A DNA stretch of 64,000 bases. It comes from Parasphingorhabdus sp. (GTDB lineage: Bacteria > Pseudomonadota > Alphaproteobacteria > Sphingomonadales > Sphingomonadaceae). The position numbers were made by a program, and so were the translations under genes. Below, one piece after another: positions 1-9,556 of this stretch. How positions within the stretch are numbered: the stretch's first letter is position 1; every line of letters starts with the position of its first letter. The notes below the pieces were generated by a model. That model made no database searches. It was not told where the DNA came from and worked only from the letters and a program-made list of their open reading frames with translations. The stretch lies in assembly GCA_030373505.1 (NCBI GenBank), contig JAUCYS010000003.1, forward strand, positions 62,001 to 126,000. Direction: 5' to 3'.

Positions 1-1491
1 GCTGGTCTCCGCCTGGCGCCGAACCTTTCCGGCGAGCGCGCCGATCACGCTGGCAACCAGCGCCAGCACGACAAAGGTCACCACATCCGCCGGACTTTTG
101 ATCGCGAAGGTATGCAGGGGCTCGATGAAGAAGAAATTGTAGGACAGCGCTGCCCAGACCGATGCCCAGAGACCAGCGCGCGTGCGAATGAGGGTCGAGG
201 CAGCGATCACGGGCAGCAACAGCAGCAGATCGATCGCCCCGAAGGCAATCCAGGGCAATATCAGATGGATCAGCGCAACGGTCGCCGCGACCCCGAGAAA
301 GGCAATCACATTGTCGCGCTGCGAATAGGCATTGTCGGATCGGGGCGGTTTTTCGTCTCCCTCCTCCAGCGGCACCACCTGCACCGCTATTCCCTTGGCA
401 TGGCGAATGACATCCTGTGCGATGGAACCATGGCGCCATTCGAACCAGCGGCTGCGACGGCTTTTGCCGATCACGATCTGGGTAGCGCGCAATTCCCGGG
501 CCTGCTGGATCAGCGCCGGCCCGACATCATCTGCAGCAATAGTCATCAGCGACGCGCCAAGCGAGGCGGCGAGGGCAAGATTGTCGGCCAGCTGGTCGCG
601 CTGTGCGCCCCGCACGGCCCGCGCGCTGCCGCTTTCGATGACCACCGCGGTCCAGGGCGCATAATATATGTCAGCCATCCGCTTGGCATGGCGGACGACT
701 TGGGCACCACCCTTGCCGGCGCTGACCGCGACCAGCAGCCGCTCGCCCGATACGAAGTCACCCTTCTCGCCGCTCGTCTGGAGCTGGTCGGACAGGCGGC
801 GATCCACGCTTCGCGCCGCAAAGCGCAGGGCCAGTTCGCGCAGGGCCGCCAGTTTGTTCGGCGTGAAGAAATTCGACAACGCTCGCCCCGCGGTGTCGGG
901 CAGATAGACCTTGCCAGCCTCGAGCCGCTCGATCAGGGCTTCGGGCGGCAGGTCGACGACAATCAGCTCGGCCTCGTCCAGCACCCGGTCCGGAACCGTT
1001 TCCCGCACCCGGACATGGGTGAAGCCTGCAACGACGTCGTTCAGGCTCTCGATATGCTGGATATTGACCGTCGTCGCAACGTCGATGCCCGCATCCAGCA
1101 ATTCCTCGACATCCTGCCAGCGCTTGGGATGGCGGCATCCAGGAGCGTTGCTGTGAGCAAGCTCGTCGACCAGTATCAGGTCGGGATTGCGCGCCAGCGC
1201 CGCGTCAATGTCAAATTCTTCGAGACTGTGACCCTGATGAAGCACGACATGGCGGGGTAGCGCCTCGAGCGGCTCGAGCAATTGTGCGGTGTCGCTGCGA
1301 CCATGGGTTTCCGCTATCCCGACAACAACATCCGTGCCCTCTGCCTGCCGCCGCCCGGCATCCTGCAGCATCCGGTAGGTCTTGCCGACGCCGGGTGCGG
1401 CTCCGAGATAGGCGGTCAACCGGCCCCGCTGCTCCCGATGGGCAAGCCGCAGAAAGCGTTCTGCATCGGTCTCGGGCGCGGGATCGGTCAT
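1..1491 (-). CDS. kdpD: Sensor histidine kinase KdpD, N-terminal part (runs off window edge)
   Basis: The frame is open from the ATG at 1491 to the left edge, about 497 codons, so the catalytic kinase domain lies outside the window. KdpD senses K+ limitation or turgor and phosphorylates KdpE to switch on kdp. The cytoplasmic N-terminal KdpD domain is clear: Walker A GAAPGVGKT at residues 30-38 and a VDELAHSN Walker B-like segment. A UspA-like domain follows at about residues 240-370, and hydrophobic segments (IAFLGVAATVALIHLILPW) start the membrane region. It begins 13 nt after the kdpC stop, so it is probably co-transcribed. Whether kdpE follows cannot be seen. Confidence 0.95.
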   Translation of the reverse strand, partial: MTDPAPETDAERFLRLAHREQRGRLTAYLGAAPGVGKTYRMLQDAGRRQAEGTDVVVGIAETHGRSDTAQLLEPLEALPRHVVLHQGHSLEEFDIDAALARNPDLILVDELAHSNAPGCRHPKRWQDVEELLDAGIDVATTVNIQHIESLNDVVAGFTHVRVRETVPDRVLDEAELIVVDLPPEALIERLEAGKVYLPDTAGRALSNFFTPNKLAALRELALRFAARSVDRRLSDQLQTSGEKGDFVSGERLLVAVSAGKGGAQVVRHAKRMADIYYAPWTAVVIESGSARAVRGAQRDQLADNLALAASLGASLMTIAADDVGPALIQQARELRATQIVIGKSRRSRWFEWRHGSIAQDVIRHAKGIAVQVVPLEEGDEKPPRSDNAYSQRDNVIAFLGVAATVALIHLILPWIAFGAIDLLLLLPVIAASTLIRTRAGLWASVWAALSYNFFFIEPLHTFAIKSPADVVTFVVLALVASVIGALAGKVRRQAETS

Positions 1492-1504
1492 GGTGCAAAT
1501 CCTA

Positions 1505-2059
1505 TTATTCGCCTCGACGGTCCAGCGCCAGATTAAGTTGCAGCACGTTTACAATGGGTTCAGGTGCAAAAATCCAGCCCGGCGAAAAGGCCGTCTCCCG
1601 AACGAGATCGCGGACCGATGCGCTGTCCATATTCCGCGCCATCGCCACGCGGTCCACCTGGTAGAGCGCGCCTGCCAGCGAGATATGCGGGTCCAGTCCG
1701 CCGCCAGAGGCAGCCACCAGATCGGCGGGCACCGGATTGCCAGCGGTCGCACCATAGCGAGCGACGGTCTCGGCGGCCCGGGCCGCCAGGTCCTCGCTGG
1801 TCGGAGAGAGATTGCTGCCGCCCGCACCCATGCCATCATAATCGACCGCCGACGGACGCGGCCAGAAATAGCGGGCGGCGGTGAATTTCTGGGCGACCAG
1901 TTCGCTGCCCACCGTGCGCCCACCCACCTCGATGATCGACCCGTTCGCACGAAACGGGGTCACGGTCTGCGCAAAGCCGAACAGCAGCGCGGCATAACCG
2001 ACAACGCAGACCAGCAGCGTGATCAGCCACAGCCGGATAGAGGGAAGAAGATAGTTCAT
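1505..2059 (-). CDS. kdpC: K+-transporting ATPase subunit KdpC
   Basis: KdpC is the single-span subunit of the KdpFABC K+ pump and is thought to stabilise the complex and aid substrate affinity. The 184-aa protein has one N-terminal membrane helix (WLITLLVCVVGYAALLFGFAQ) and family signatures such as GSxLVAQKF, YFWPRPSA, LxxSGGGLDPHIS and VNVLxLNLAL. The ATG at 2059 is preferred over an in-frame ATG at 2077 because AAAGGA lies 9 nt before it. It sits 30 nt after kdpA. Confidence 0.95.
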   Translation of the reverse strand: MNYLLPSIRLWLITLLVCVVGYAALLFGFAQTVTPFRANGSIIEVGGRTVGSELVAQKFTAARYFWPRPSAVDYDGMGAGGSNLSPTSEDLAARAAETVARYGATAGNPVPADLVAASGGGLDPHISLAGALYQVDRVAMARNMDSASVRDLVRETAFSPGWIFAPEPIVNVLQLNLALDRRGE

Positions 2060-2089
2060 CGGATATGATCCTTTCACGATATGTGGGAT

Positions 2090-3748
2090 TCAGCCCATCA
2101 ATGTCACATGCTCTGCGATCGGGCCGAGCGCCGCGGCGGGGAAGAAGGTCAGGGCGCCAAAGATCAGGATGGTGATCACCAGCATGGTCCCAAAAGTGCC
2201 GCCTTCGACGCTGAGCGTACCGGCGTTTTCGGCGCTGCGCGTCTTCGCCATCAGCGAACCGACGATGGCCAGCGGCACGATGATCGGCAGATAGCGGCCG
2301 ATCAGCATCACCAGTCCCGTGGCGATATTCCACGGCACCGTATTGTCGCCAAGTCCCTCGAAGCCGGAACCGTTGTTCGCGCCCGCCGAGCTGAACTCGT
2401 AGAGTATCTCCGAAAAACCATGTGCACCGACATTGCCCAGCACATCCTGTCCCCAAGCGGTGGCGGCGAACAGCGCGGTCCCTCCCAGGATCAGGAAGGC
2501 ATGGCTGAACAGCGCCAGCACCGCCAGGCGCATCTCGTTGCCCTCGACCTTGTGTCCCAGATATTCGGGCGTGCGTCCGACCATCATCCCGGCGATGAAC
2601 ACCGCGACCACGATATAGAGGAACATGTTGATCATGCCGACGCCGGCCCCGCCAAAGGTTGCGTTGAGCCACATTCCCGCCATCGGCATCAGCCCGGTCA
2701 GCGGATTGAGGCTGTCGTGCATCGCCCCGACCGACCCGTTGCTGGTCGCGGTGGTGAGCACCGCCCAGAACGGCCCGGTGGTGGCCCCCAGGCGCAGCTC
2801 CTTGCCCTCGAGATTGCCGACATCCTGCATTACCGGCAGGCTGGCGAAAGCCTGGGTCGGAGCGCTTTCAAGGGCAACCGAGCCGCCGATCTTGACCAGC
2901 AGGAACAGCAGCATCACGCCGAATATCACCCCGGCATGTTTCATCCGGCCGATGATATGGCCGAACATCCAGACGCAGGCCATCGGAATGAGGATGATCG
3001 CAACCATCTCCAGACAATTGGCCCAGAAATCGGCATTCTCCAGCGGGTGGGTGGAATTGGGGCCGAAAAAGCCGCCACCGTTGGTGCCCAGCTGCTTGAT
3101 CGCAACAAAGGCGGCGGCCGGCCCGCGGGCGATCGTCTGCGCCACGCCTTCCAGAGAGGTGGTGCTCCCCGCGCCGTCAAAGGTCATCGGCACGCCGCGC
3201 AGGGCAATGAAACCGCCAACGATGACCGCCAGCGGCAAGAGCACTCCTATCGCTGCGCGTTGCAGGTCGAGGAAGAAATTGCCCATGCTCGCCTGGCCGC
3301 CAATCCCGCGCGCGAGAGCGACCAGCGCCGCGATGCCGGTTGCGGCGGATACAAATTGCAGCCACATCAGCCCGCCAAGCTGCGCCAGATAGCTCCAGGT
3401 GCTTTCTCCCGAATAATGCTGGAGATTGGTATTGGTGGTAAAGGACGCCGCGGTGTTGAACACGAGGTCGAGCGAGGCGGCACCCTGTCTGTCCGGATTG
3501 AGCGGCAGCAGATGCTGCGTGGCCAGCAGCAGAAAGACAAAGCTGAACATCAGCAGGTTGAAGGCCAGCAGCGCGATCGAATATTGTTTCCAGTCCTGCT
3601 CGGGCGCACCGCCGACAGTGCGGGCAAACAGGCTGTCGACCCTGGCGAAGCGTCCAGAAAACAGCGCGGCCATATATTTGCCGAGTGGCCAGGACAGCAG
3701 CGCGCCACCGCCCAGGATCAGGATTATGGTGAATATGGCTGGGAGCAT
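2090..3748 (-). CDS. kdpA: K+-transporting ATPase, channel-like subunit KdpA
   Basis: KdpA is the K+-selective, channel-like subunit of the KdpFABC complex. The 552-aa length is normal. About ten hydrophobic segments and all four pore-loop signatures are visible: TTNTNLQHYSGE, TNGGGFFGPNSTHP, TTATSNGSVGAMHDS and NNGSGFEG. The ATG at 3748 has GAAAGGA six bases upstream, which makes it better than a longer in-frame start at 3826. It begins 16 nt after the kdpB stop, so here KdpA is encoded after KdpB, not before it as in the usual kdpFABC order. Confidence 0.97.
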   Translation of the reverse strand: MLPAIFTIILILGGGALLSWPLGKYMAALFSGRFARVDSLFARTVGGAPEQDWKQYSIALLAFNLLMFSFVFLLLATQHLLPLNPDRQGAASLDLVFNTAASFTTNTNLQHYSGESTWSYLAQLGGLMWLQFVSAATGIAALVALARGIGGQASMGNFFLDLQRAAIGVLLPLAVIVGGFIALRGVPMTFDGAGSTTSLEGVAQTIARGPAAAFVAIKQLGTNGGGFFGPNSTHPLENADFWANCLEMVAIILIPMACVWMFGHIIGRMKHAGVIFGVMLLFLLVKIGGSVALESAPTQAFASLPVMQDVGNLEGKELRLGATTGPFWAVLTTATSNGSVGAMHDSLNPLTGLMPMAGMWLNATFGGAGVGMINMFLYIVVAVFIAGMMVGRTPEYLGHKVEGNEMRLAVLALFSHAFLILGGTALFAATAWGQDVLGNVGAHGFSEILYEFSSAGANNGSGFEGLGDNTVPWNIATGLVMLIGRYLPIIVPLAIVGSLMAKTRSAENAGTLSVEGGTFGTMLVITILIFGALTFFPAAALGPIAEHVTLMG

Positions 3749-3764
3749 TTCTATTCCTTTCCGC

Positions 3765-5774
3765 TCAGGCGAGGCCGAGGCCGGCCACGGCCATGTCGAT
3801 GAGTTTGATGCCGATGAAGGGAGCAACCACGCCGCCCGCGCCGTAGAGTGCCAGGTTGCGCAGCAACTGGCTGGCCGCCGGCATCGGGCGATATTTCACC
3901 CCCTTCAGCGCCAGCGGCACCAGCAGGGGAATGATCAGCGCGTTGAAGATGATCGCCGACAGGATCGCGCTGGACGGGCTGGCCAGCCCCATCAGGTTCA
4001 GCGCGCCGAGCGCGGGATAGAGCACAACGAAGATCGCCGGCAGAATCGCGAAATATTTGGCGATATCATTGGCGATCGAGAAGGTCGTCAGCGCGCCGCG
4101 GGTCATCAGCAGCTGCTTGCCGATGCCGACCACCTCGATCAGCTTGGTCGGGTCGCTGTCGAGATCGACCATATTGCCCGCTTCGCGCGCCGCCTGGGTA
4201 CCGGTGTTCATCGCCATGCCGACATCGGACTGGGCTAGGGCAGGGGCGTCGTTCGTGCCATCGCCGCACATCGCGACCAGCTTGCCCTTGGCTTGTTCCT
4301 TGCAGATATATTCGAGCTTCTGCTCGGGTGCTGCTTCGGCGAGAAAATCGTCGACCCCGGCTTCGGCCGCGATGGCCGCGGCGGTCAGCGGATTGTCACC
4401 GGTGATCATCACCGTCCTGATGCCCATGCGGCGCAGTTCGGAAAAGCGGTCGCGGATACCCCCCTTGATCACGTCCTTCAGGTGGACCGCGCCGAGCAGG
4501 CGCCCGTTCTCGACCACCGCCAGCGGGGTTCCGCCTGCCTGGGCGATGCGGTCGGTAATCTTTCTGAGCGACAGCACGGCTTCCTCGGGAAAGTCGCCCA
4601 GCCTGAGCACCGCATCCACGGCTCCCTTGCGGATCGAGCGACCGGGCAGGTCGATTCCGCTGACCCGGGTCTGGGCGGAGAAGGCGATCGGCTCAGCCTC
4701 GGACGGCAAGGGATCGCCGCTGCCGGCAAGCGCCACGATCGAGCGGCCTTCCGGTGTGCCGTCTGCAAGGCTCGAGAGCCGCGCGGCTGCCACCAGATCG
4801 GACTCGGCCACGCCCGGCACGGCAACGAATTCGCTCGCCTGCCGGTCACCGATGGTGATGGTGCCGGTCTTGTCGAGCAGCAGCGTGCCGATATCGCCTG
4901 CCGCTTCCACTGCGCGGCCGGATTTGGCCAATATGTTGAAGCGAATCAGCCGGTCCATGCCGGCAATGCCGATGGCCGACAAGAGCGCCGAAATGGTGGT
5001 GGGGATGAGAGCAACGAACAGCGCTATCAGCACCGGCAATGCGATGGTGCCTCCGGCAAAGGCGGCAAAGGCGGGAAGCGTGCCCACCGCCACCAGGAAG
5101 ATCAGCGTGAGGCCGGTAAGCAATATCGTCAGCGCGATCTCGTTGGGCGTTTTCTGCCGGCTTGCGCCTTCGACCAGGGCAATCATCCGGTCGAGGAAGC
5201 CGCTCCCCGGTTCGGCGGTCACGCGGACCTCGATTGCATCGGAGATGACGGTAGTCCCTGCTGTCACGGCGGAACGGTCACCACCGGCCTCGCGGATCAC
5301 CGGAGCGCTTTCGCCGGTAATCGCGGCTTCGTTGACCGATGCCACCCCGCTGATCACTTCGCCATCGGCCGGGATTGTCCTGCCCGTCGAGACAAGGACA
5401 ATATCGCCCTGCCTGAGCTGTGTGGCGGGAATTTCCTCAGCCTCGCCATTTTTTTCCAATCGCATTGCGACCAGCTGATCCTTGGTGGCCCGCAGACTCT
5501 GCGCCTGCGCCTTGCCGCGCCCCTCGGCCAGTGCCTCGGCGAAATTGCCAAACAGCACGGTGAGCCAGAGCCAGAACACGAGCTGCCCTTGGAACAGCAG
5601 ATCGCCGGCGCCCGTCACCATGTTGCCCAGCACCAGCAGGGTGGCGAGCGTGGCAATGACCGCAGTAGTGAACATCACGGGATTGCGAACCAGCTGGCGC
5701 GGATCCAGCTTGACCACCGCGTCGCGCATCGCCGGTCCCAGCAGCGCCCTGTCGAACATCGACTGCGCCTGCAT
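3765..5774 (-). CDS. kdpB: K+-transporting P-type ATPase subunit KdpB
   Basis: KdpB is the ATP-hydrolysing P-type ATPase subunit of the KdpFABC pump. The 669-aa protein has the phosphorylation motif DKTGTIT, the TGES actuator motif, [10 protein letters not shown] in the nucleotide-binding region and the hinge motif [10 protein letters not shown]. The N-terminal stretch [13 protein letters not shown] matches the family. Its ATG shares one base with the kdpF stop (TGATG), indicating translational coupling. It lies directly after kdpF and before kdpA. Confidence 0.98.
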   Translation of the reverse strand: MQAQSMFDRALLGPAMRDAVVKLDPRQLVRNPVMFTTAVIATLATLLVLGNMVTGAGDLLFQGQLVFWLWLTVLFGNFAEALAEGRGKAQAQSLRATKDQLVAMRLEKNGEAEEIPATQLRQGDIVLVSTGRTIPADGEVISGVASVNEAAITGESAPVIREAGGDRSAVTAGTTVISDAIEVRVTAEPGSGFLDRMIALVEGASRQKTPNEIALTILLTGLTLIFLVAVGTLPAFAAFAGGTIALPVLIALFVALIPTTISALLSAIGIAGMDRLIRFNILAKSGRAVEAAGDIGTLLLDKTGTITIGDRQASEFVAVPGVAESDLVAAARLSSLADGTPEGRSIVALAGSGDPLPSEAEPIAFSAQTRVSGIDLPGRSIRKGAVDAVLRLGDFPEEAVLSLRKITDRIAQAGGTPLAVVENGRLLGAVHLKDVIKGGIRDRFSELRRMGIRTVMITGDNPLTAAAIAAEAGVDDFLAEAAPEQKLEYICKEQAKGKLVAMCGDGTNDAPALAQSDVGMAMNTGTQAAREAGNMVDLDSDPTKLIEVVGIGKQLLMTRGALTTFSIANDIAKYFAILPAIFVVLYPALGALNLMGLASPSSAILSAIIFNALIIPLLVPLALKGVKYRPMPAASQLLRNLALYGAGGVVAPFIGIKLIDMAVAGLGLA

Positions 5775-5863
5775 CAGAAACGCTCCGGCCGGATCAGCAC
5801 GGCGGTCAGATAGGCGAGTAAGCCAAGCGCAGTAAGCCCGGCAAGAATATATTGCATGGTCAT
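5774..5863 (-). CDS. kdpF: K+-transporting ATPase small subunit KdpF
   Basis: This 29-aa single-span peptide starts [16 protein letters not shown] and ends IRPERF, the terminal motif expected of KdpF, the lipid-like stabiliser of the Kdp complex. AAAGGAG lies six bases before the ATG at 5863. A second in-frame ATG at 5857 would give 27 aa. The stop overlaps the kdpB start (TGATG). It is the first gene of the operon. Confidence 0.92.
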   Translation of the reverse strand: MTMQYILAGLTALGLLAYLTAVLIRPERF

Positions 5864-5930
5864 GGCAGCTCCTTTCAAGCGAGCGCCATCGATGTCAGCT
5901 TTGGCTGTTAATAATCGCGGGTGGATTGAC

Positions 5931-5960
5931 CGGTGGGGTGTAAAATCTGCGTAAAAATAC
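5931..5960 (-). promoter_or_regulatory. Candidate KdpE operator of the kdp operon
   Basis: Read on the minus strand, 5960 to 5931 contains ATTTTTAC, a 4-nt spacer, then ATTTTACACCCC and ACCG. This closely resembles the T-rich block followed by TTTACACCCC that I recall as the KdpE site of the E. coli kdpF promoter. It lies 68-97 nt upstream of the kdpF ATG. A TATTAA (5913-5908) could be the -10, and no good -35 is visible, as expected for an activator-dependent promoter. Confidence 0.6.
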
Positions 5961-6284
5961 CAGACCCGAAAGACCCGGGTCCGAAACCAGAGAAGCGGCT
6001 GCTGGTAAGATGCGATTCTACCAGAACGTCCGGTTTTGATACTCCTCAGAGGACAAGCAAGCAGGCGCTCAGCAAGCCGACATTGCTGAAGATATTGAGT
6101 GATCAATATGGAGACAGCGTTGCGCACCATTGCTCAACCATGAAGGAAAGCCGGTCTGGCGCTTGCCAACAGGCTTGCGGGCAAGGATCAGTTGCCGCCT
6201 GCCTTGGAATTGGAAGGCACTCGGAACTGCAGAAGCTGGAAGAAATTGCATAACGTCTAAAAAACTTGCAAAAAATCCCGGACT

Positions 6285-6302
6285 AAACCAGATTCCTGGT
6301 TT
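6285..6302 (-). terminator. Possible terminator of tRNA-Pro
   Basis: A perfect 7-bp dyad AAACCAG-ATTC-CTGGTTT lies about 30 nt downstream of the 3' end of tRNA-Pro on the minus strand. A run of six Ts follows about 9 nt after the stem instead of immediately, so the terminator call is tentative. Confidence 0.4.
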
Positions 6303-6330
6303 GGGCTGGGTGGCTAAGTCTTTCAAGAAT

Positions 6331-6407
6331 TGGTCGGGACGAGAGGATTCGAACCTCCGACCCCCACACCCCCAGTGTGATGCGCTACCAGGCTGCGCTA
6401 CGTCCCG
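6331..6407 (-). tRNA. tRNA-Pro (anticodon GGG)
   Basis: The reverse complement folds as a 77-nt tRNA. The acceptor stem is CGGGACG/CGTCCCG, the D arm GCGC-AGCCTGGTA-GCGC, the anticodon stem TCACA/TGTGG with loop CTGGGGG (anticodon GGG), and the T arm GGAGG-TTCGAAT-CCTCT. The terminal CCA is encoded. It reads CCC and CCU proline codons. Anticodon-stem pair 27-43 is a U-G wobble. Confidence 0.97.
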
Positions 6408-6608
6408 ACCGAGGTTGCGCATATATGGAGGTCGATGGAGATTGGCAAGTCGTTTGCAACATGCTTCCAACCTTTCCAGAATACGGATTTCGTTGCGCCT
6501 TTGCTGTGTGCGTGATAGGCGCGCGCAACATCGGGGTTGGCGGCTTGAGGGCTTGAAACACGGCTCCGGCCACCACACATAAAAATTTGCAATTATCGGG
6601 ACGAACTC

Positions 6609-6941
6609 ATGACAAGTATTTCCATATTATCCGCAGCAGCAGGCTCCGGCGGCGCTGGCGGCTTTCTGATTTCAATCATGCCGCTGGTGCTGATTTTTGC
6701 CGTTTTCTACTTCCTGCTGATCCGTCCGCAGCAAAAGAAGATGAAGGAACATCAGGCGAAGGTCGGATCGGTCAAGAAGAATGACGAGGTCGTCACCGGT
6801 GGCGGACTGGTCGGCAAGGCGGTCAAGGTCGACGACGAATTTGTCGAGATCGAAATCGCCAGTGGCGTCCGGGTGAAAGCGGTCAAGGCTACCCTTTCCG
6901 ATGTCATGCCACGCGGCGGAGCCAAACCGGCCAACGACTGA
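6609..6941 (+). CDS. yajC: Preprotein translocase accessory subunit YajC
   Basis: This 110-aa inner-membrane protein has one hydrophobic helix (ISIMPLVLIFAVFYFLLI) followed by the YajC signature RPQQKKMKEH and a small cytoplasmic beta domain with VVTGGGLVGK. It associates with SecDF at the Sec translocon. It stands 27 nt before secD, in the conserved yajC-secD-secF order. Confidence 0.97.
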   Translation: MTSISILSAAAGSGGAGGFLISIMPLVLIFAVFYFLLIRPQQKKMKEHQAKVGSVKKNDEVVTGGGLVGKAVKVDDEFVEIEIASGVRVKAVKATLSDVMPRGGAKPAND

Positions 6942-6968
6942 ACGCGGTGATATAGAAAGTTAAATTCA

Positions 6969-8573
6969 ATGCTCGATTTCCCGCGCTGGAAAGTCATTTC
7001 CATTTCCCTGCTGCTGGCCTTTGGCGTGCTAATGTCCATTCCCAGCCTGCTTGGAGCGAACGGCCTGAAATATTGGCCGAGCTTTCTGCCCAGTGAAACG
7101 ATCAATCTCGGGCTCGATCTTCAGGGCGGCAGCCATATCCTGCTTGAAGCCGATCCCGCGGATGTCGCGACGGCCCGGTTGCAGACGATGGAAGAATCGG
7201 TCCGCGCGGAAATGCGCCGCGCCACGCCGCGCATCGGCATCGGCGATATTTCCCGCAAGAACGGCGTGCTCAGCTTCATGGTCCGCGACAGCACCCAGGT
7301 TGATGCGGCGCGCGACGCGATCGTCCCGCTGACCAGCGGGGCCGGTCTGACCGGCCAGCGCGACTGGAATATCGAAGTTCGCGACGATACGCGCTTTGTC
7401 CTGACTCCAACGGAAGCGGGCATCAACAACGCCGTAGAAAATGCCATGGAAACGGCAACCGACGTGATCCGTCGCCGGATCGATGAAATGGGTACCCGCG
7501 AACCGACCATCATTCGCCAGGGCGACAACCGGATTGTGGTGCAGGTACCGGGTCTCGACGATCCCGAAGCCCTGAAAGCCCTGCTGGGCCAGACCGCGAA
7601 GCTGGAATTCAAGCTGGTCGATTTTGAAGCCGACCCCAATATGGTCGCCTCAGGCCGGGCACCGGTCGGCAGCCAGATATTCCCCTATCCCGACAACCCG
7701 TCCGGCATTCCGAATATCGCGGTCAAGCGGCTCGGCGGGATCAGCGGCGACAAGCTGACCGACGCCGGACAAAGCTTCGACCAGCAGACCAATGCCCCGG
7801 TGGTCAATATCACCTTTGACAGCGATGGGGGCTCCAAATTTGCCCGCCTGACCCAGAATAATGTCGGTCGGCCCTTTGCCATCATCCTCGATGGCCAGGT
7901 GCTGTCCGCGCCCAATATCAACGAGCCGATTCTGGGTGGCTCGGCCCAGATTTCCGGCAATTTCACGACCGAAAGCGCAAACCAGCTGGCGATTGCCTTG
8001 CGGTCGGGTGCGCTGCCGGTGGATCTGAAAATCGTTGAGGAACGGACCGTCGGCCCCGACCTTGGCAAGGATTCGATCGACAAGGGCATCATTGCCGCTG
8101 TCATCGCTACCGTTGCCGTCCTGACCTTCATGGTCGTGACCTATGGCCGCTTCGGGGTCTATGCCAATATCGCGCTGGCTCTGAACCTGTTCATCATCGT
8201 CGGGGTCATGGCAATGTTCAACGCCACATTGACGCTGCCGGGTATTGCCGGCTTTGTTCTCACCGTCGGATCGGCGGTTGATGCCAATGTGCTGATCAAC
8301 GAGCGAATACGCGAGGAGCGACGGCGAGGGCGGCGCGTGATTCAGTCTATCGAAGTGGGCTATAAGGAAGCGTCGCGCGCGATCATGGATGCCAATGTTA
8401 CCAATATCATTGCCGGTGTCTTGCTGTTCATGTTCGGGTCCGGTCCGGTCAAGGGCTTTGCGGTCGTGCTGATGATCGGCATCGCCTCGTCCGTCTTCAC
8501 CGCTGTGGTCGTAACCCGCATGTTTGTGGCGCTCTGGGTCCGCCGGGCCCGTCCGCAGGAGTTGGTAATATGA
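6969..8573 (+). CDS. secD: Protein translocase subunit SecD
   Basis: SecD and SecF use the proton motive force to complete export of preproteins through SecYEG. The 534-aa protein has an N-terminal helix, the LGLDLQGGSHILLE motif, a large periplasmic region (about residues 55-360), and five C-terminal helices. The region FVLTVGSAVDANVLINERIREE is the characteristic SecD TM4/D4 segment. Its stop overlaps secF by four bases (ATGA). Confidence 0.98.
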   Translation: MLDFPRWKVISISLLLAFGVLMSIPSLLGANGLKYWPSFLPSETINLGLDLQGGSHILLEADPADVATARLQTMEESVRAEMRRATPRIGIGDISRKNGVLSFMVRDSTQVDAARDAIVPLTSGAGLTGQRDWNIEVRDDTRFVLTPTEAGINNAVENAMETATDVIRRRIDEMGTREPTIIRQGDNRIVVQVPGLDDPEALKALLGQTAKLEFKLVDFEADPNMVASGRAPVGSQIFPYPDNPSGIPNIAVKRLGGISGDKLTDAGQSFDQQTNAPVVNITFDSDGGSKFARLTQNNVGRPFAIILDGQVLSAPNINEPILGGSAQISGNFTTESANQLAIALRSGALPVDLKIVEERTVGPDLGKDSIDKGIIAAVIATVAVLTFMVVTYGRFGVYANIALALNLFIIVGVMAMFNATLTLPGIAGFVLTVGSAVDANVLINERIREERRRGRRVIQSIEVGYKEASRAIMDANVTNIIAGVLLFMFGSGPVKGFAVVLMIGIASSVFTAVVVTRMFVALWVRRARPQELVI

Positions 8574-9553
8574 GACTTTTGAAACTCGTTCCGGACGATA
8601 CCAATATCGGCTTCCTGAAATGGCGCAATGTCGCCATGGCGTTCAGCATATTGACGATCATTGCCTCGATCGGACTGGTCGCGGCCAAGGGTCTGAACTT
8701 CGGCGTCGATTTCATCGGCGGCCAGATGATCCAGGCGACCTTCACGGAAACCGAGACGGCTCCCATCTCAGAGCTGCGCGACGATATTGGCGCTCTCGGC
8801 TATGGCGAAGCGACGATCCAGCGGTTTGGCGATGCCAACGAGGTCTCGATCCGGATGCGGCTGCCTGCCGATGCGGAATCGCGCCCCGAAGCTGCCAATG
8901 AAATGACCGAAAAGATCGTCTCGACGATCAGGGCCGATCATCCCGATGTCCGTATCGACGGCGTGGAATCGGTGTCGGGCAAGGTCTCTGCGGAACTGTT
9001 CGAAACCGGTGCCTATTCGCTGCTGTTCGCGATGATCGCGATTTCCATCTATATCTGGGTCCGCTTTGAGTGGCAGTTCGGGATCGGCTCCCTGTTTGCC
9101 CTGGTCCACGATGTCGCGCTGACCTTCGGGCTGTTCGCGCTCACCCAGATGGAGTTCAATCTCAATATCGTCGCGGCACTGCTGACGATCATTGGCTATT
9201 CGCTCAACGACACGATTGTGGTGTTCGACCGGGTTCGGGAAAATCTGAAGAAATATCGCAAGATGGACATCATTGCCCTGCTGGATATGTCGGTCAACGA
9301 GACGCTGGCGCGGACGGTGATGACCAGTCTGACCATGCTGATCGCGCTGGGCGGCCTGATCCTCTGGGGTCCGGACGTGATCTTCGGCTTCTCGGTGGCG
9401 ATGTTCTTCGGCGTGTTTGTCGGTACCTACAGCTCGGTCTATATGGCGGCGCCCATCCTGATCTGGCTAAAGGTCGGTCCCGATACATTTGTCCCGGCGG
9501 AATCTGCGAACGACCAGGCGGAAAAAATGGGCGGGCCGGAACAGATTGGCTGA
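8570..9553 (+). CDS. secF: Protein translocase subunit SecF
   Basis: The 327-aa protein carries the SecF hallmarks: the N-terminal LNFGVDFIGGQMIQ motif, periplasmic domain, and IIGYSLNDTIVVFDRVREN in the C-terminal membrane block. It overlaps secD by 4 nt, so the two are translationally coupled. It works with SecD and YajC in the inner membrane. Confidence 0.98.
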   Translation: MRLLKLVPDDTNIGFLKWRNVAMAFSILTIIASIGLVAAKGLNFGVDFIGGQMIQATFTETETAPISELRDDIGALGYGEATIQRFGDANEVSIRMRLPADAESRPEAANEMTEKIVSTIRADHPDVRIDGVESVSGKVSAELFETGAYSLLFAMIAISIYIWVRFEWQFGIGSLFALVHDVALTFGLFALTQMEFNLNIVAALLTIIGYSLNDTIVVFDRVRENLKKYRKMDIIALLDMSVNETLARTVMTSLTMLIALGGLILWGPDVIFGFSVAMFFGVFVGTYSSVYMAAPILIWLKVGPDTFVPAESANDQAEKMGGPEQIG

Positions 9554-9556
9554 CCC

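Larger units (their letters stand above)
5864..6330. other. Non-coding stretch between kdpF and tRNA-Pro
   Basis: I see no convincing gene here. Overlapping ORFs on both strands lack family resemblance. The kdp-proximal part holds the candidate KdpE site. Next to it are two short dyads: GACCCG/CGGGTC at 5963-5981, and CCAG/CTGG at 5986-6004. The tRNA-proximal part holds a 7-bp hairpin at 6285-6302. Confidence 0.5.

Noticed and set aside
2081-3802. Plus-strand frame opposite kdpA (573 codons)
   Set aside because: Composition is His/Gln/Arg-rich, typical of antisense of hydrophobic coding sequence; kdpA is unambiguous on the minus strand.
5982-6330. Possible protein genes between kdpF and the tRNA
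   Set aside because: Overlapping frames on both strands, no Shine-Dalgarno, no family resemblance; some run through the tRNA.
6285-6410. tRNA-Pro as an integration site with adjacent dyad
   Set aside because: No integrase, no direct repeat of the tRNA end and no foreign gene block nearby.
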